From an uncultured Muribaculum sp. (lineage in GTDB: Bacteria > Bacteroidota > Bacteroidia > Bacteroidales > Muribaculaceae), in assembly GCA_947573015.1 (NCBI GenBank), contig CANPDS010000034.1, positions 1 to 12,989 on the forward strand: a DNA stretch of 12,989 nt, written 5' to 3'. This document shows positions 1 through 6,606 of the stretch, in pieces (within the stretch, counting starts at the first letter, position 1; every line of letters starts with the position of its first letter). The notes below the pieces were generated by a model. That model made no database searches, had not been told where the DNA came from, and saw only the letters and a list, made by a program, of their open reading frames with translations. Made by a program: the position numbers and the translations under genes.

Positions 1-144
1 TTTCAGAAAACGGCGTGCCGAGCGTAGATTCTCCACCACGAAATAGCGCAACTCACGCACCACAGCCGTATTGGATGCTGGAAGCACACTCTCAGGAGGT
101 GTTGTAGAGAGGGGTACAGGTATGAGAAACAGACGTCCTGCCAT
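1..144 (-). CDS. RsmI-family SAM-dependent methyltransferase, N-terminal part (runs off the window)
   Basis: An ATG at 144-142 opens a frame of 48 codons that runs without a stop to the window edge. The protein starts MAGRLFLIPVPLSTTPPESV and continues through VRELRYFVVENLRSARRFLK. This pattern (short strand ending LIP, then a TPPE-like turn, then a V-E-xx-R-S-A-R-R-F-L segment) is what I recognise as the start of the short Bacteroidales proteins related to RsmI, in the tetrapyrrole methylase superfamily. RsmI 2'-O-methylates C1402 of 16S rRNA; whether this shorter relative does the same is not known to me. The start lies 31 nt after the ftsZ stop on the same strand, so it may be cotranscribed with the dcw genes. 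Only about a fifth of the expected length is present and the SAM-binding parts lie outside the window. Family call fairly confident, substrate unknown. Confidence 0.68.
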   Translation of the reverse strand, partial: MAGRLFLIPVPLSTTPPESVLPASNTAVVRELRYFVVENLRSARRFLK

Positions 145-175
145 AGCAACGTGAGGTTTTGGTCGGGGAGGCCGG

Positions 176-1582
176 TTAGAAGCAGATTTTAGGAGTGGTC
201 GGCCCCTGGCCGGTAGTGCTGTTGCCGGAGGGGATACCGGTGCTGGGGGCACTATTGCCTGACTGACCGCTGCCGAGGTTGGCATTGGCGGCGGCAACCG
301 ATCCGGGATTGACGGCAACGCGGCCTATCTCGCGTATCTCGTTGGTGGCGCGTTGGTCGCGGTTGAATGCCGGACTCTTCTCGAATGCGTCGATAAAGCG
401 GTCGTCATCCATCTGCGATGGGGTAAGCACTATCACTCTGGCTTTTGCTTTCTGCTCCTTCATGCGGAGCACAGCCTCCTGTCCGTACTCTTTGGCAAGA
501 ATGTCGGTATTCTCTATATGCTGGGTCTCGCGTTCCTTGGCAAAACTCAGGATCTTGCCTCCATGGCCCTCCTTGCGGCTCTTGGCGTCATCTACGGTAA
601 TGTCGAATCCGGCGGCAAGGATGGTCATCTTCACGCGGTTTTCGAGCGAGTCGTCATACGACATACCCCAGATTATGTCGACACCGGTGTCGATGGAGTT
701 GATAAATGAGGTAAGCTCCTCGGTCTCCTCCATCTTAAATTCATGCTCGGCTGCCGGGTTGAAACTTATGTTGAAGAGCAGGCGTTTCGATGAAAGCACA
801 TCGCGGTTCTTCAGCAGAGGCGATTTCAATGCGTCGTCGATAGCTTTCTGCACACGGTTCTCACCCTCGCCATAGCCTGTGGAGATGATGGCGGCGCCAC
901 CATTGCGCAGGGTGGTGTCGACATCGTTGAAGTCGACATTGATGTGGGCTTTCTTGCTGGTGATAAGCTCCGATATTGAGCGAGCGGCGGTGGTGAGGGT
1001 GTCGTCGGCCTTGCCAAAAGCGTTCACCAGCCCGAGATCGGGGTATATTTCAGTGAGGCGCTGGTTGTTGATGATGAGCATGGCATCTACATACTTGCTC
1101 ATCTCCTCGGCGCCGGCTATTGCCTTTATGATCTTTTTCTCACCCTCGAACATGAAGGGGATGGTGACGATACCGATTGTGAGCAGTCCGCGCTCACGGG
1201 CGATGCGCGCCACGACCGGTGCGGCACCCGTGCCGGTGCCTCCGCCCATACCGGCGGTGATAAACACCATCTTGGTATTGTCGTTGAAAATCTCGGCGAT
1301 GCGGTCGGTGGCGGCTTCTGCGGCTTCGCGGGCTATCTCAGGCTTGTTGCCTGCGCCAAGGCCGTTGCCGATCTGCACCTTTGTGGGTACGGGCGATTGC
1401 ATGAGGGCCTTGCGGTCGGTGTTGAGCACCACAAACGACACGTGGTCGATGTTCTGACGGAACATGTGGCTCACGGCATTGTTGCCACCGCCTCCTACTC
1501 CGAGAACCTTGATTATAGTCTCTTCGTGGGCGTCGGAGGCGTATCCTGCATCCTGTGCGCTGGGTATATCTTCGATTGTCAT
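176..1582 (-). CDS. ftsZ: Cell division protein FtsZ
   Basis: Tubulin-like GTPase that polymerises into the Z ring at midcell and recruits the divisome. The 468-residue protein has the N-terminal nucleotide-binding loop VGGGGNNAVSHM (29-40), the tubulin signature GGGTGTG (113-119) and the T7 loop NVDFNDVD (215-222), whose acidic residues D217 and D220 complete the GTPase site of the next subunit. The globular core ends near residue 330. A charged segment with TPSQMDDDRFIDAFEKSP (388-405) follows, then a Gly/Ser/Asn/Thr-rich linker from about 425, and the protein stops at TTPKICF. I do not see the usual C-terminal peptide of the DIPxFLRK kind, which normally binds FtsA. The ATG start lies 30 nt after the ftsA stop, with a C/A-rich leader and no Shine-Dalgarno sequence. 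Identity is certain; the nature of the tail is open. Confidence 0.98.
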   Translation of the reverse strand: MTIEDIPSAQDAGYASDAHEETIIKVLGVGGGGNNAVSHMFRQNIDHVSFVVLNTDRKALMQSPVPTKVQIGNGLGAGNKPEIAREAAEAATDRIAEIFNDNTKMVFITAGMGGGTGTGAAPVVARIARERGLLTIGIVTIPFMFEGEKKIIKAIAGAEEMSKYVDAMLIINNQRLTEIYPDLGLVNAFGKADDTLTTAARSISELITSKKAHINVDFNDVDTTLRNGGAAIISTGYGEGENRVQKAIDDALKSPLLKNRDVLSSKRLLFNISFNPAAEHEFKMEETEELTSFINSIDTGVDIIWGMSYDDSLENRVKMTILAAGFDITVDDAKSRKEGHGGKILSFAKERETQHIENTDILAKEYGQEAVLRMKEQKAKARVIVLTPSQMDDDRFIDAFEKSPAFNRDQRATNEIREIGRVAVNPGSVAAANANLGSGQSGNSAPSTGIPSGNSTTGQGPTTPKICF

Positions 1583-1603
1583 ATCGGTAATAATCGGTGG
1601 TTG

Positions 1604-2961
1604 GTGTGGTGGTTATTCATCCTCTTCGTCTGTCTCCTGGAAGAACTTGCTGAGACGGCCCATGAAGCGGTCGATTGTAGAGGCTCCTTGTTTCTTTTCT
1701 TTCTTTGTTTTGCCCTTCTTAGGCAGGTGCGCATTATGGTCTTCATCATCATCCTCAACTACAGGGGGAGCCACCGGCTCGGGAAGTTCGGTGCATTCCT
1801 GCGGTGCCATTGCGGCCTGATTGAGTATGGCTATCACATCGAGGGTGTCGATGCTCTGCAGACGGGTGTCCGACACGCGTATATCGGCGGGCAGACCGCC
1901 GAGACGCACTTTCACGCTGCTCTGCTGCTCGATGAGTTGTGAGAATCCGCGCAGTTTGATGGCGCCACCCACGAGTATGATGCCGCCGGGGAGATCGGTG
2001 GTGAAGGTGTAGCCCGCATATTTGCATTGCTCGATTATGTTGACGGCGAGCTCGCTCGCGCGTGCGCGTACATAATTGTTTACCTCTATGGCATCGCCGT
2101 CAAAGTCATGCTTGCGTATGTTTGGCTCTATGTTGATGGCATCGCCGATGAGGCGTTTGATCTCTTCGGCCTTCTCTTCCGGAAATCCGAGGGTCATCAC
2201 ATCGCGTGTGATGCAGCGTGAGCCGATCGGAAGTGTGGCGAAGTACTGTAGAAATCCGTTTTTGTAGATGCTTACAGTGGTGGTCTCGGCGCCGCAGTCG
2301 ACGAGCATGCAGCCGAGTTTCTTTTCGTCGGAAGTGAGTACGAGGTCGGCAAGTGCGGTCTGACGTACGAATATCCCCTTTATGGCTATCGGCTGGCGGT
2401 CGGAGATGGCGCGTGTGAGATTGCGCTGCACCTGTGGCTTGCAGGTGATGAGATTGAAGTCGGCGCGGATTTCGCGGCCGAAGGAGCCTCGTGGATTGGC
2501 GCTCTCCAGATTGTCGATCACAAACTGGCGGGGGAGCACCTCTACTACCGTGCGGTCGGAGAAGCCTTGGGCACGGGCCTCGTCGTTGAGCTGACGCAGC
2601 ACATCGGGAGTGATCTCGGTCTCCTCTTCATACTGGCGCTCCACAAGTGCCGACGAACCCATTGTGCCGCGTCCGCCGAGGGCCACGTAGACGGCCTTGA
2701 TCTTACGGGGGGCGATGCTCTGGTGGTTCTGGAGCTTCAGTATCAGCTTGTTGATTCGGTTGCTTACCTCCTCTACATTCTGGATGCAGCCGTAGCGCAC
2801 GGCGTCGATGGCACACTCCTCCTCGATGCCGAGTACAGAGAGTATGCCGGTCTCATCCACAGCACCTACTGCGGCGCGTATGTGGGAGCTTCCTATCTCT
2901 ATTGCTGCGATATATTTCGATTCCATGTTCAGGATGTGGTTTTGCTGGATGTGTGGTGGTT
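1604..2961 (-). repeat. Shared 11-mer AACCACCACAC in the ftsA and ftsZ leaders
   Basis: The transcribed strand carries exactly the same 11 bases in both short leaders: at 2961-2951 upstream of ftsA and at 1614-1604 upstream of ftsZ. Only those two sites are meant, not the DNA between them. They sit 24 and 21 nt before the respective ATG codons. Bacteroidota usually initiate translation without a Shine-Dalgarno sequence, so a shared unstructured C/A-rich leader could matter for initiation. It is low in complexity and may be chance. Confidence 0.35.
1613..2926 (-). CDS. ftsA: Cell division protein FtsA
   Basis: Actin-like ATPase that tethers FtsZ filaments to the inner face of the membrane. 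From the chosen ATG at 2926 the protein has 437 residues and starts MESKYIAAIEIGSSHIRA, the phosphate-1 motif in the position expected for the family. The SHS2-type 1C domain follows (about 80-190), then the phosphate-2 motif VDCGAETTTVS (209-219) and the adenosine-binding stretch GGIILVGGAIKLRGF (314-328). After an acidic and then Lys-rich linker (390-413), the segment ASTIDRFMGRLSKFFQ (415-430) looks like the amphipathic membrane-targeting helix. The frame is open up to another ATG at 3070, which would add 48 Pro/Gln/Asn/Thr-rich residues and overlap the end of ftsQ. I prefer 2926 because family homology begins there and it lies 40 nt after the ftsQ stop. Confidence 0.96.
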   Translation of the reverse strand: MESKYIAAIEIGSSHIRAAVGAVDETGILSVLGIEEECAIDAVRYGCIQNVEEVSNRINKLILKLQNHQSIAPRKIKAVYVALGGRGTMGSSALVERQYEEETEITPDVLRQLNDEARAQGFSDRTVVEVLPRQFVIDNLESANPRGSFGREIRADFNLITCKPQVQRNLTRAISDRQPIAIKGIFVRQTALADLVLTSDEKKLGCMLVDCGAETTTVSIYKNGFLQYFATLPIGSRCITRDVMTLGFPEEKAEEIKRLIGDAINIEPNIRKHDFDGDAIEVNNYVRARASELAVNIIEQCKYAGYTFTTDLPGGIILVGGAIKLRGFSQLIEQQSSVKVRLGGLPADIRVSDTRLQSIDTLDVIAILNQAAMAPQECTELPEPVAPPVVEDDDEDHNAHLPKKGKTKKEKKQGASTIDRFMGRLSKFFQETDEEDE

Positions 2962-2966
2962 GTTGA

Positions 2967-3983
2967 CTACGATCGTTTGTCGTTATGTCGTTTGTCGGGA
3001 GAGTTTCTGCGTTTATTGGCAGTGTTTGTTTTTTGTCGGTTGCCTTGGGGCTTTGACTTGGCTTTGTCAAGCGTAAGCTTGGGTTTTGTGATGGTGTCGT
3101 GAAGAGAGGCAGGGGAGAGTTTGGTGGCCGCTACTGTCTTGATCGACTGGTTGTCGGAGATGAGCACGGTGTCGCCTACAAGCATGGTGCCTACATCGGG
3201 TGCCTCGCGTTCGGCTTCAAAGTCGATGGCGCTGATTGCGGTATGGAGTTTCTTGGCACGGCGCGTTGCGACGATCTGCCCCTTCCATTTAACAGAAATA
3301 GTGTCGTAAAAGTTCCAACCTTTTACCGGAAGAATTTCACGATAGGCGCGGTCGATGCGGTTGAACTTGTCGGGAAGTCCGTTGATATCACCGATATTTA
3401 TCACATGACCGTGGATCATCGGGACCAGAATGACGTTGGTCGGACCGTCGACCTTCACACAGGTGATCATCGACGACCATGTGGAGTCGGAGCCAATGAA
3501 GCGGAGAAGCGGGAGCATGTCGGCAGCCGGATGGATCGAATCAAAGCGTCCGTAAATTACCGGCACATCTGTATGGTAGCGGGCTGTGGCTGATATGCGT
3601 TTACCATCTTTGTTGATGTAGTAGGAGTAGTTGCCCTCGAATACACGTGCCACCGGCTGCATTGGAGTCACCTCGATATTGATGGTGCCGTCGGTGAGCT
3701 TGGTGCATGTGGCGCTCTCGATCTTGTCGATGCCGTTGAGCACGCGTTCCATGCGGTCGGTGTTGAATGTAGCGAGGCGCCGCTTCGACGGGTTCTTTGC
3801 CATCGGACCAAGCTCGTGGGCCACTTCTCGCGCTGTGACGAAGTTGGATCCGCGTGAATCATCTACCTCGATGTGGATACCGCGGCACATGAGCTCCTCG
3901 GTGTGGCTCCGCGACCATGCGGCGGCCACCACCACGTAGGCGAGAAGCAATAGGGAGATGATGCAGCGCAGTATCTTTTTCAT
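2967..3983 (-). CDS. ftsQ: Cell division protein FtsQ (DivIB family)
   Basis: Bitopic membrane protein that scaffolds the FtsQLB part of the divisome. The 338-residue protein begins with a short basic cytoplasmic end and one hydrophobic segment, ILRCIISLLLLAYVVVAAAW (4-23). A POTRA-like region follows (about 35-107, with the strand GIHIEVDDSRG and the closing INIEVTPMQP), then the beta domain with YYINKDGKRI (121-130). These features and its place between murC and ftsA identify it, as FtsQ sequence is poorly conserved. The protein is longer than most FtsQ proteins: after about residue 255 it has a low-complexity, strongly basic tail (300-338) rich in Lys, Arg, Asn and Gln, which should lie in the periplasm. 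The DNA for this tail is also open in the ftsA frame. The start is 84 nt after the murC stop. Confidence 0.9.
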   Translation of the reverse strand: MKKILRCIISLLLLAYVVVAAAWSRSHTEELMCRGIHIEVDDSRGSNFVTAREVAHELGPMAKNPSKRRLATFNTDRMERVLNGIDKIESATCTKLTDGTINIEVTPMQPVARVFEGNYSYYINKDGKRISATARYHTDVPVIYGRFDSIHPAADMLPLLRFIGSDSTWSSMITCVKVDGPTNVILVPMIHGHVINIGDINGLPDKFNRIDRAYREILPVKGWNFYDTISVKWKGQIVATRRAKKLHTAISAIDFEAEREAPDVGTMLVGDTVLISDNQSIKTVAATKLSPASLHDTITKPKLTLDKAKSKPQGNRQKTNTANKRRNSPDKRHNDKRS

Positions 3984-4067
3984 TTTCTTAAGCTACCTCT
4001 TCGGTATGTAGAGGAGATGCATTGGGTTATGGAGATAACGGGTGTATATGTGTCAAGTCGCTGTCGT

Positions 4068-5444
4068 TCAGCGGTTAGCGCTGACGGCATCGACAATTCC
4101 CGGGAGGCTGTCGCAAATGTCGCCGGCCCCTGCGGTCAATAATATCTCAAAGGTACGATTTTTTATTGTTTCTATCAAATTCTCTTTGGCAATCATTATT
4201 TTGTCGGGAGTGGTGATGCTGTCGAATATGATACGTGAGGTGACACCCTCGATCGGAAGTTCGCGTGCCGGATATATGTCAAGCAGTATCACGGAATCGG
4301 CAAGCGACAGGGCGGCGGCAAACTCCTTGGCGAAGTCGCGTGTGCGGCTGTAGAGGTGAGGCTGGAATGCCACGGTAAGCTTCTTGCCGGGGTAAAGGGC
4401 CTTGACCGATGTGATCGATGCACGCAGCTCGTCGGGATGGTGGGCATAGTCGTCGATAATGGCGCGGTCGGCCTCACGGAGCCAGAACTCGAAGCGGCGT
4501 TTCGCACCCTGAAATGTTGCCAGGGCGCGGCGTATGTCATCGTCGGAGATTTTCTCTCCAGTGAGCAGACAAGCTCCAGTTGCGGCTATTGCGTTTTCGA
4601 TGTTGATCTCCACGGGCACACCGAGGTCTATGTCGGTGATGGTGCGTCCGGGTGTCACGAGGTCAAATATGATATGCCCGTCGCCATGACGGATATTCTC
4701 GGCGTGGAAGTCGCCCTCGTCGCGTGAATAAGTATAGATCTGCACTCCATCGGCCGTGCGTGGCTTCAGTTTTAGCCCGGTATGCATGAGCAGTTTCCCG
4801 TCTGGGTGTATCAGTTCGGTAAAGTGGGCGAAACTTTCGAGGTACGCCTCCTCGGTGCCGTAGATGTCGAGATGGTCGGGATCGGTAGCCGTCACCACGG
4901 CCACATATGGTGACAGATGGTGGAACGAGCGGTCATATTCATCAGCCTCTATCACGGAGTAGGGCGATGTGGCGCTGAGCATCAGGTTGCTCCCGTAGCC
5001 GCGTAGCACACCGCCGAGGAATGCGTTCGAGCCTATGCCGCAGGTGTGCATCAGATGTGCGGCCATTGACGATGTGGTGGTCTTGCCGTGGGTGCCTGAG
5101 AAGCACAGGCTGCGGCTGTCGCGTGTGATGGCGCCAAGCACGGCGGCGCGCTTGATCACCTCATATCCGTTGGCACGGAAGTAAGTGAGCTGGGGATGGT
5201 CGGAGGGGAGTGCCGGGGTGTACACTACAGTAACTTCCTCAGGACACCCACGGAAGTCTGTAGGGATGGCCTCGGCCGATGCGTCGAAAGTGATCTCCAC
5301 ACCTTCACCCTGAAGGGCTTGGGTGAGGGCGGTAGGTGTGCGGTCATATCCGGCTACCCGATATCCTTTAGAGAGGAAATAGCGTTCGAGGGCGGCCATG
5401 CCTATACCCCCTGCGCCTGCGAAATATATCTTGTTCTTGATCAT
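4068..5444 (-). CDS. murC: UDP-N-acetylmuramate--L-alanine ligase MurC
   Basis: Cytoplasmic Mur ligase that adds L-alanine to UDP-MurNAc using ATP, the first amino acid step of peptidoglycan precursor synthesis. The 458-residue protein has the N-terminal Rossmann loop GAGGIGMAALE (10-20), the ATP P-loop GTHGKTTT (117-124; the GTHGKT form is typical of MurC), an EADEYDRSF segment (166-174), the DPDHLD motif (188-193) and the C-terminal domain motif DDYAHHPDE (331-339) followed by FQPHLYSR. Length and domain order are normal. The ATG overlaps the murG stop in an ATGA arrangement (5444-5441), which suggests translational coupling. It ends at a TGA 84 nt before ftsQ. Confidence 0.98.
   Translation of the reverse strand: MIKNKIYFAGAGGIGMAALERYFLSKGYRVAGYDRTPTALTQALQGEGVEITFDASAEAIPTDFRGCPEEVTVVYTPALPSDHPQLTYFRANGYEVIKRAAVLGAITRDSRSLCFSGTHGKTTTSSMAAHLMHTCGIGSNAFLGGVLRGYGSNLMLSATSPYSVIEADEYDRSFHHLSPYVAVVTATDPDHLDIYGTEEAYLESFAHFTELIHPDGKLLMHTGLKLKPRTADGVQIYTYSRDEGDFHAENIRHGDGHIIFDLVTPGRTITDIDLGVPVEINIENAIAATGACLLTGEKISDDDIRRALATFQGAKRRFEFWLREADRAIIDDYAHHPDELRASITSVKALYPGKKLTVAFQPHLYSRTRDFAKEFAAALSLADSVILLDIYPARELPIEGVTSRIIFDSITTPDKIMIAKENLIETIKNRTFEILLTAGAGDICDSLPGIVDAVSANR
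5441..5444 (-). other. murG stop / murC start overlap (ATGA)
   Basis: The transcribed strand reads ATGA: the ATG of murC at 5444-5442 overlaps the TGA of murG at 5443-5441. Such overlaps usually indicate translational coupling by termination and reinitiation. No Shine-Dalgarno sequence precedes it. Confidence 0.9.
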
Positions 5445-6544
5445 TTGGAACTCTTGTTGAGGATTTTTATGATACGGTCTACGATTATCTCATCGGCATC
5501 GCGCAGGGCCATACTGGCGGCATTTGCTCCGAGCTTGCGGCGATGCTCAGTATCGTCGAGGAGATTGGTAAGTACCTGGGGCAGACGTTCGCATGCATCT
5601 GCGTCAAGGATCATCACAGCAGCTCCGCGAGTGGCAAGAGCTTCGGCGTTTTTGCGTTGATGGTCCTCGGCCACATTGGGCGACGGGATGAGTATGGCGC
5701 TCTTGCCGAGCACCTGCAGCTCGGATATGGTGCCGGCACCGGCGCGCGACACTACAAGATCGGCGGCGCGGTAGGCGAGATCCATGCGAGAGATGAACGG
5801 GGTATCCTTGACGGTATCCTCATGACCTTTTGCGATTTCCGCACATTGGTCGGCATAGTATTTGCCCGTCTGCCAGAGGATGAAGGCTCCGGCTTTTCGC
5901 GCAGCATCGAGCGATGCTGCTACGGCATGATTGATGGTGCGTGCACCGAGAGAGCCTCCCACTACCAGCACTATCTGCTTGTCGGCAGGGAGCCCAAGCT
6001 CGCGGCAAGCCTCCTCGCGGCTGATGTTATCGGCATCTGTGATTGCCGAGCGTATGGGGTTGCCGGTGAGAATGATCTTGTCGGCAGGGAAGAAGCGTTC
6101 CATGTCGGGATAGGCTGTGCAGATGGCTGCGGCCTTGGCAGCCAGAAGCTTGTTGGTGACTCCTGCGTAGGAGTTCTGCTCCTGTATCAGGGTGGGGATG
6201 CCATGTTTCTGTGCCTCTTTCAGCATCGGGCCGCTTGCGTAGCCTCCTACTCCTATGGCGATGTCGGGATGGAAGTCGCGCAGTACTTTCTTGGCCAGAC
6301 GCATGGAGCGCCACAGGCGGTAAAGCACGCGTATGTTGCGCCAAGGGCGTTTGCGGTCGAAGCCGCTCACTGGCAACCCTACTATCTTGTATCCGGCAGC
6401 GGGCACACGCTCCATCTCCATGCGCCCCTCGGCGCCAACAAACAATATTTCGGCGTCGGGCATGCGCCGCCGCAACGCATTTGCTATCGAGAGTGCGGGG
6501 AATATGTGGCCACCTGTGCCACCGCCGCTTATCAGTACTTTCAT
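5441..6544 (-). CDS. murG: Lipid II synthase MurG (UDP-GlcNAc transferase)
   Basis: Membrane-associated GT-B glycosyltransferase that adds GlcNAc from UDP-GlcNAc to lipid I, making lipid II. The 367-residue protein starts MKVLISGGGTGGHIFPAL, with the glycine-rich acceptor-side loop at 7-13. It continues with IGVGGYASGP, IQEQNSYAG, the second glycine loop VVGGSLGA, the donor-site segment SRAGAGTISEL and PNVAEDHQRKNA, which holds the Glu and Gln that contact the nucleotide sugar. Length is normal. The ATG lies 62 nt after the ftsW stop, and most of that gap is a tandem repeat array. The gene ends in a 4-nt overlap with murC. Confidence 0.98.
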   Translation of the reverse strand: MKVLISGGGTGGHIFPALSIANALRRRMPDAEILFVGAEGRMEMERVPAAGYKIVGLPVSGFDRKRPWRNIRVLYRLWRSMRLAKKVLRDFHPDIAIGVGGYASGPMLKEAQKHGIPTLIQEQNSYAGVTNKLLAAKAAAICTAYPDMERFFPADKIILTGNPIRSAITDADNISREEACRELGLPADKQIVLVVGGSLGARTINHAVAASLDAARKAGAFILWQTGKYYADQCAEIAKGHEDTVKDTPFISRMDLAYRAADLVVSRAGAGTISELQVLGKSAILIPSPNVAEDHQRKNAEALATRGAAVMILDADACERLPQVLTNLLDDTEHRRKLGANAASMALRDADEIIVDRIIKILNKSSK

Positions 6545-6555
6545 ATTGGTTAATT

Positions 6556-6600
6556 TTCAGAGTTCTCAGAGTTCTCAGAGCACTCAGAGTACTCTGAGAT
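6556..6600. repeat. Five-unit 9-bp tandem repeat, CTCnGAG type, between ftsW and murG
   Basis: Read on the plus strand, this 45-bp block divides into five 9-bp units: TTCAGAGTT, CTCAGAGTT, CTCAGAGCA, CTCAGAGTA and CTCTGAGAT. The core CTCnGAG is self-complementary, so units can pair with each other; the last two units form a perfect 16-bp palindrome (6583-6598). The array starts 6 nt after the ftsW stop and ends 11 nt before the murG ATG, so it fills most of the spacer. In the mRNA it could form alternative hairpins just upstream of the murG start. A diverged array with the same layout lies on the other side of ftsW (8020-8065). Confidence 0.9.
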
Positions 6601-6606
6601 TGTATC

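Noticed and set aside
4004..4022. Short inverted repeat CCTCT / AGAGG in the murC-ftsQ gap
   Set aside because: The stem is only 5 bp with a loop of about 9 nt and no U-run, too weak to call a terminator or regulatory element.
4051..4070. Similar sequence after the murC and ftsI stops (AGCGAC-T/C-TGAC-A/G-CA)
   Set aside because: Twelve of fourteen bases match, but there is no palindrome, no shared extension and no third copy, so chance is the simpler explanation.
4045..4070. TTGACA-like hexamer in the murC-ftsQ gap as a promoter
   Set aside because: Bacteroidota housekeeping promoters use a TAnnTTTG -7 box, and no such box lies at a proper distance. The hexamer alone is not evidence.
5543..6553. 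A 336-codon open frame on the plus strand opposite murG
   Set aside because: It lies wholly antisense to a well-supported MurG, has no recognisable domain, and follows from codon bias in GC-rich coding DNA. The other long plus-strand frames (for example 1397-1942, 2567-3076 and 9368-9763) are rejected for the same reason.
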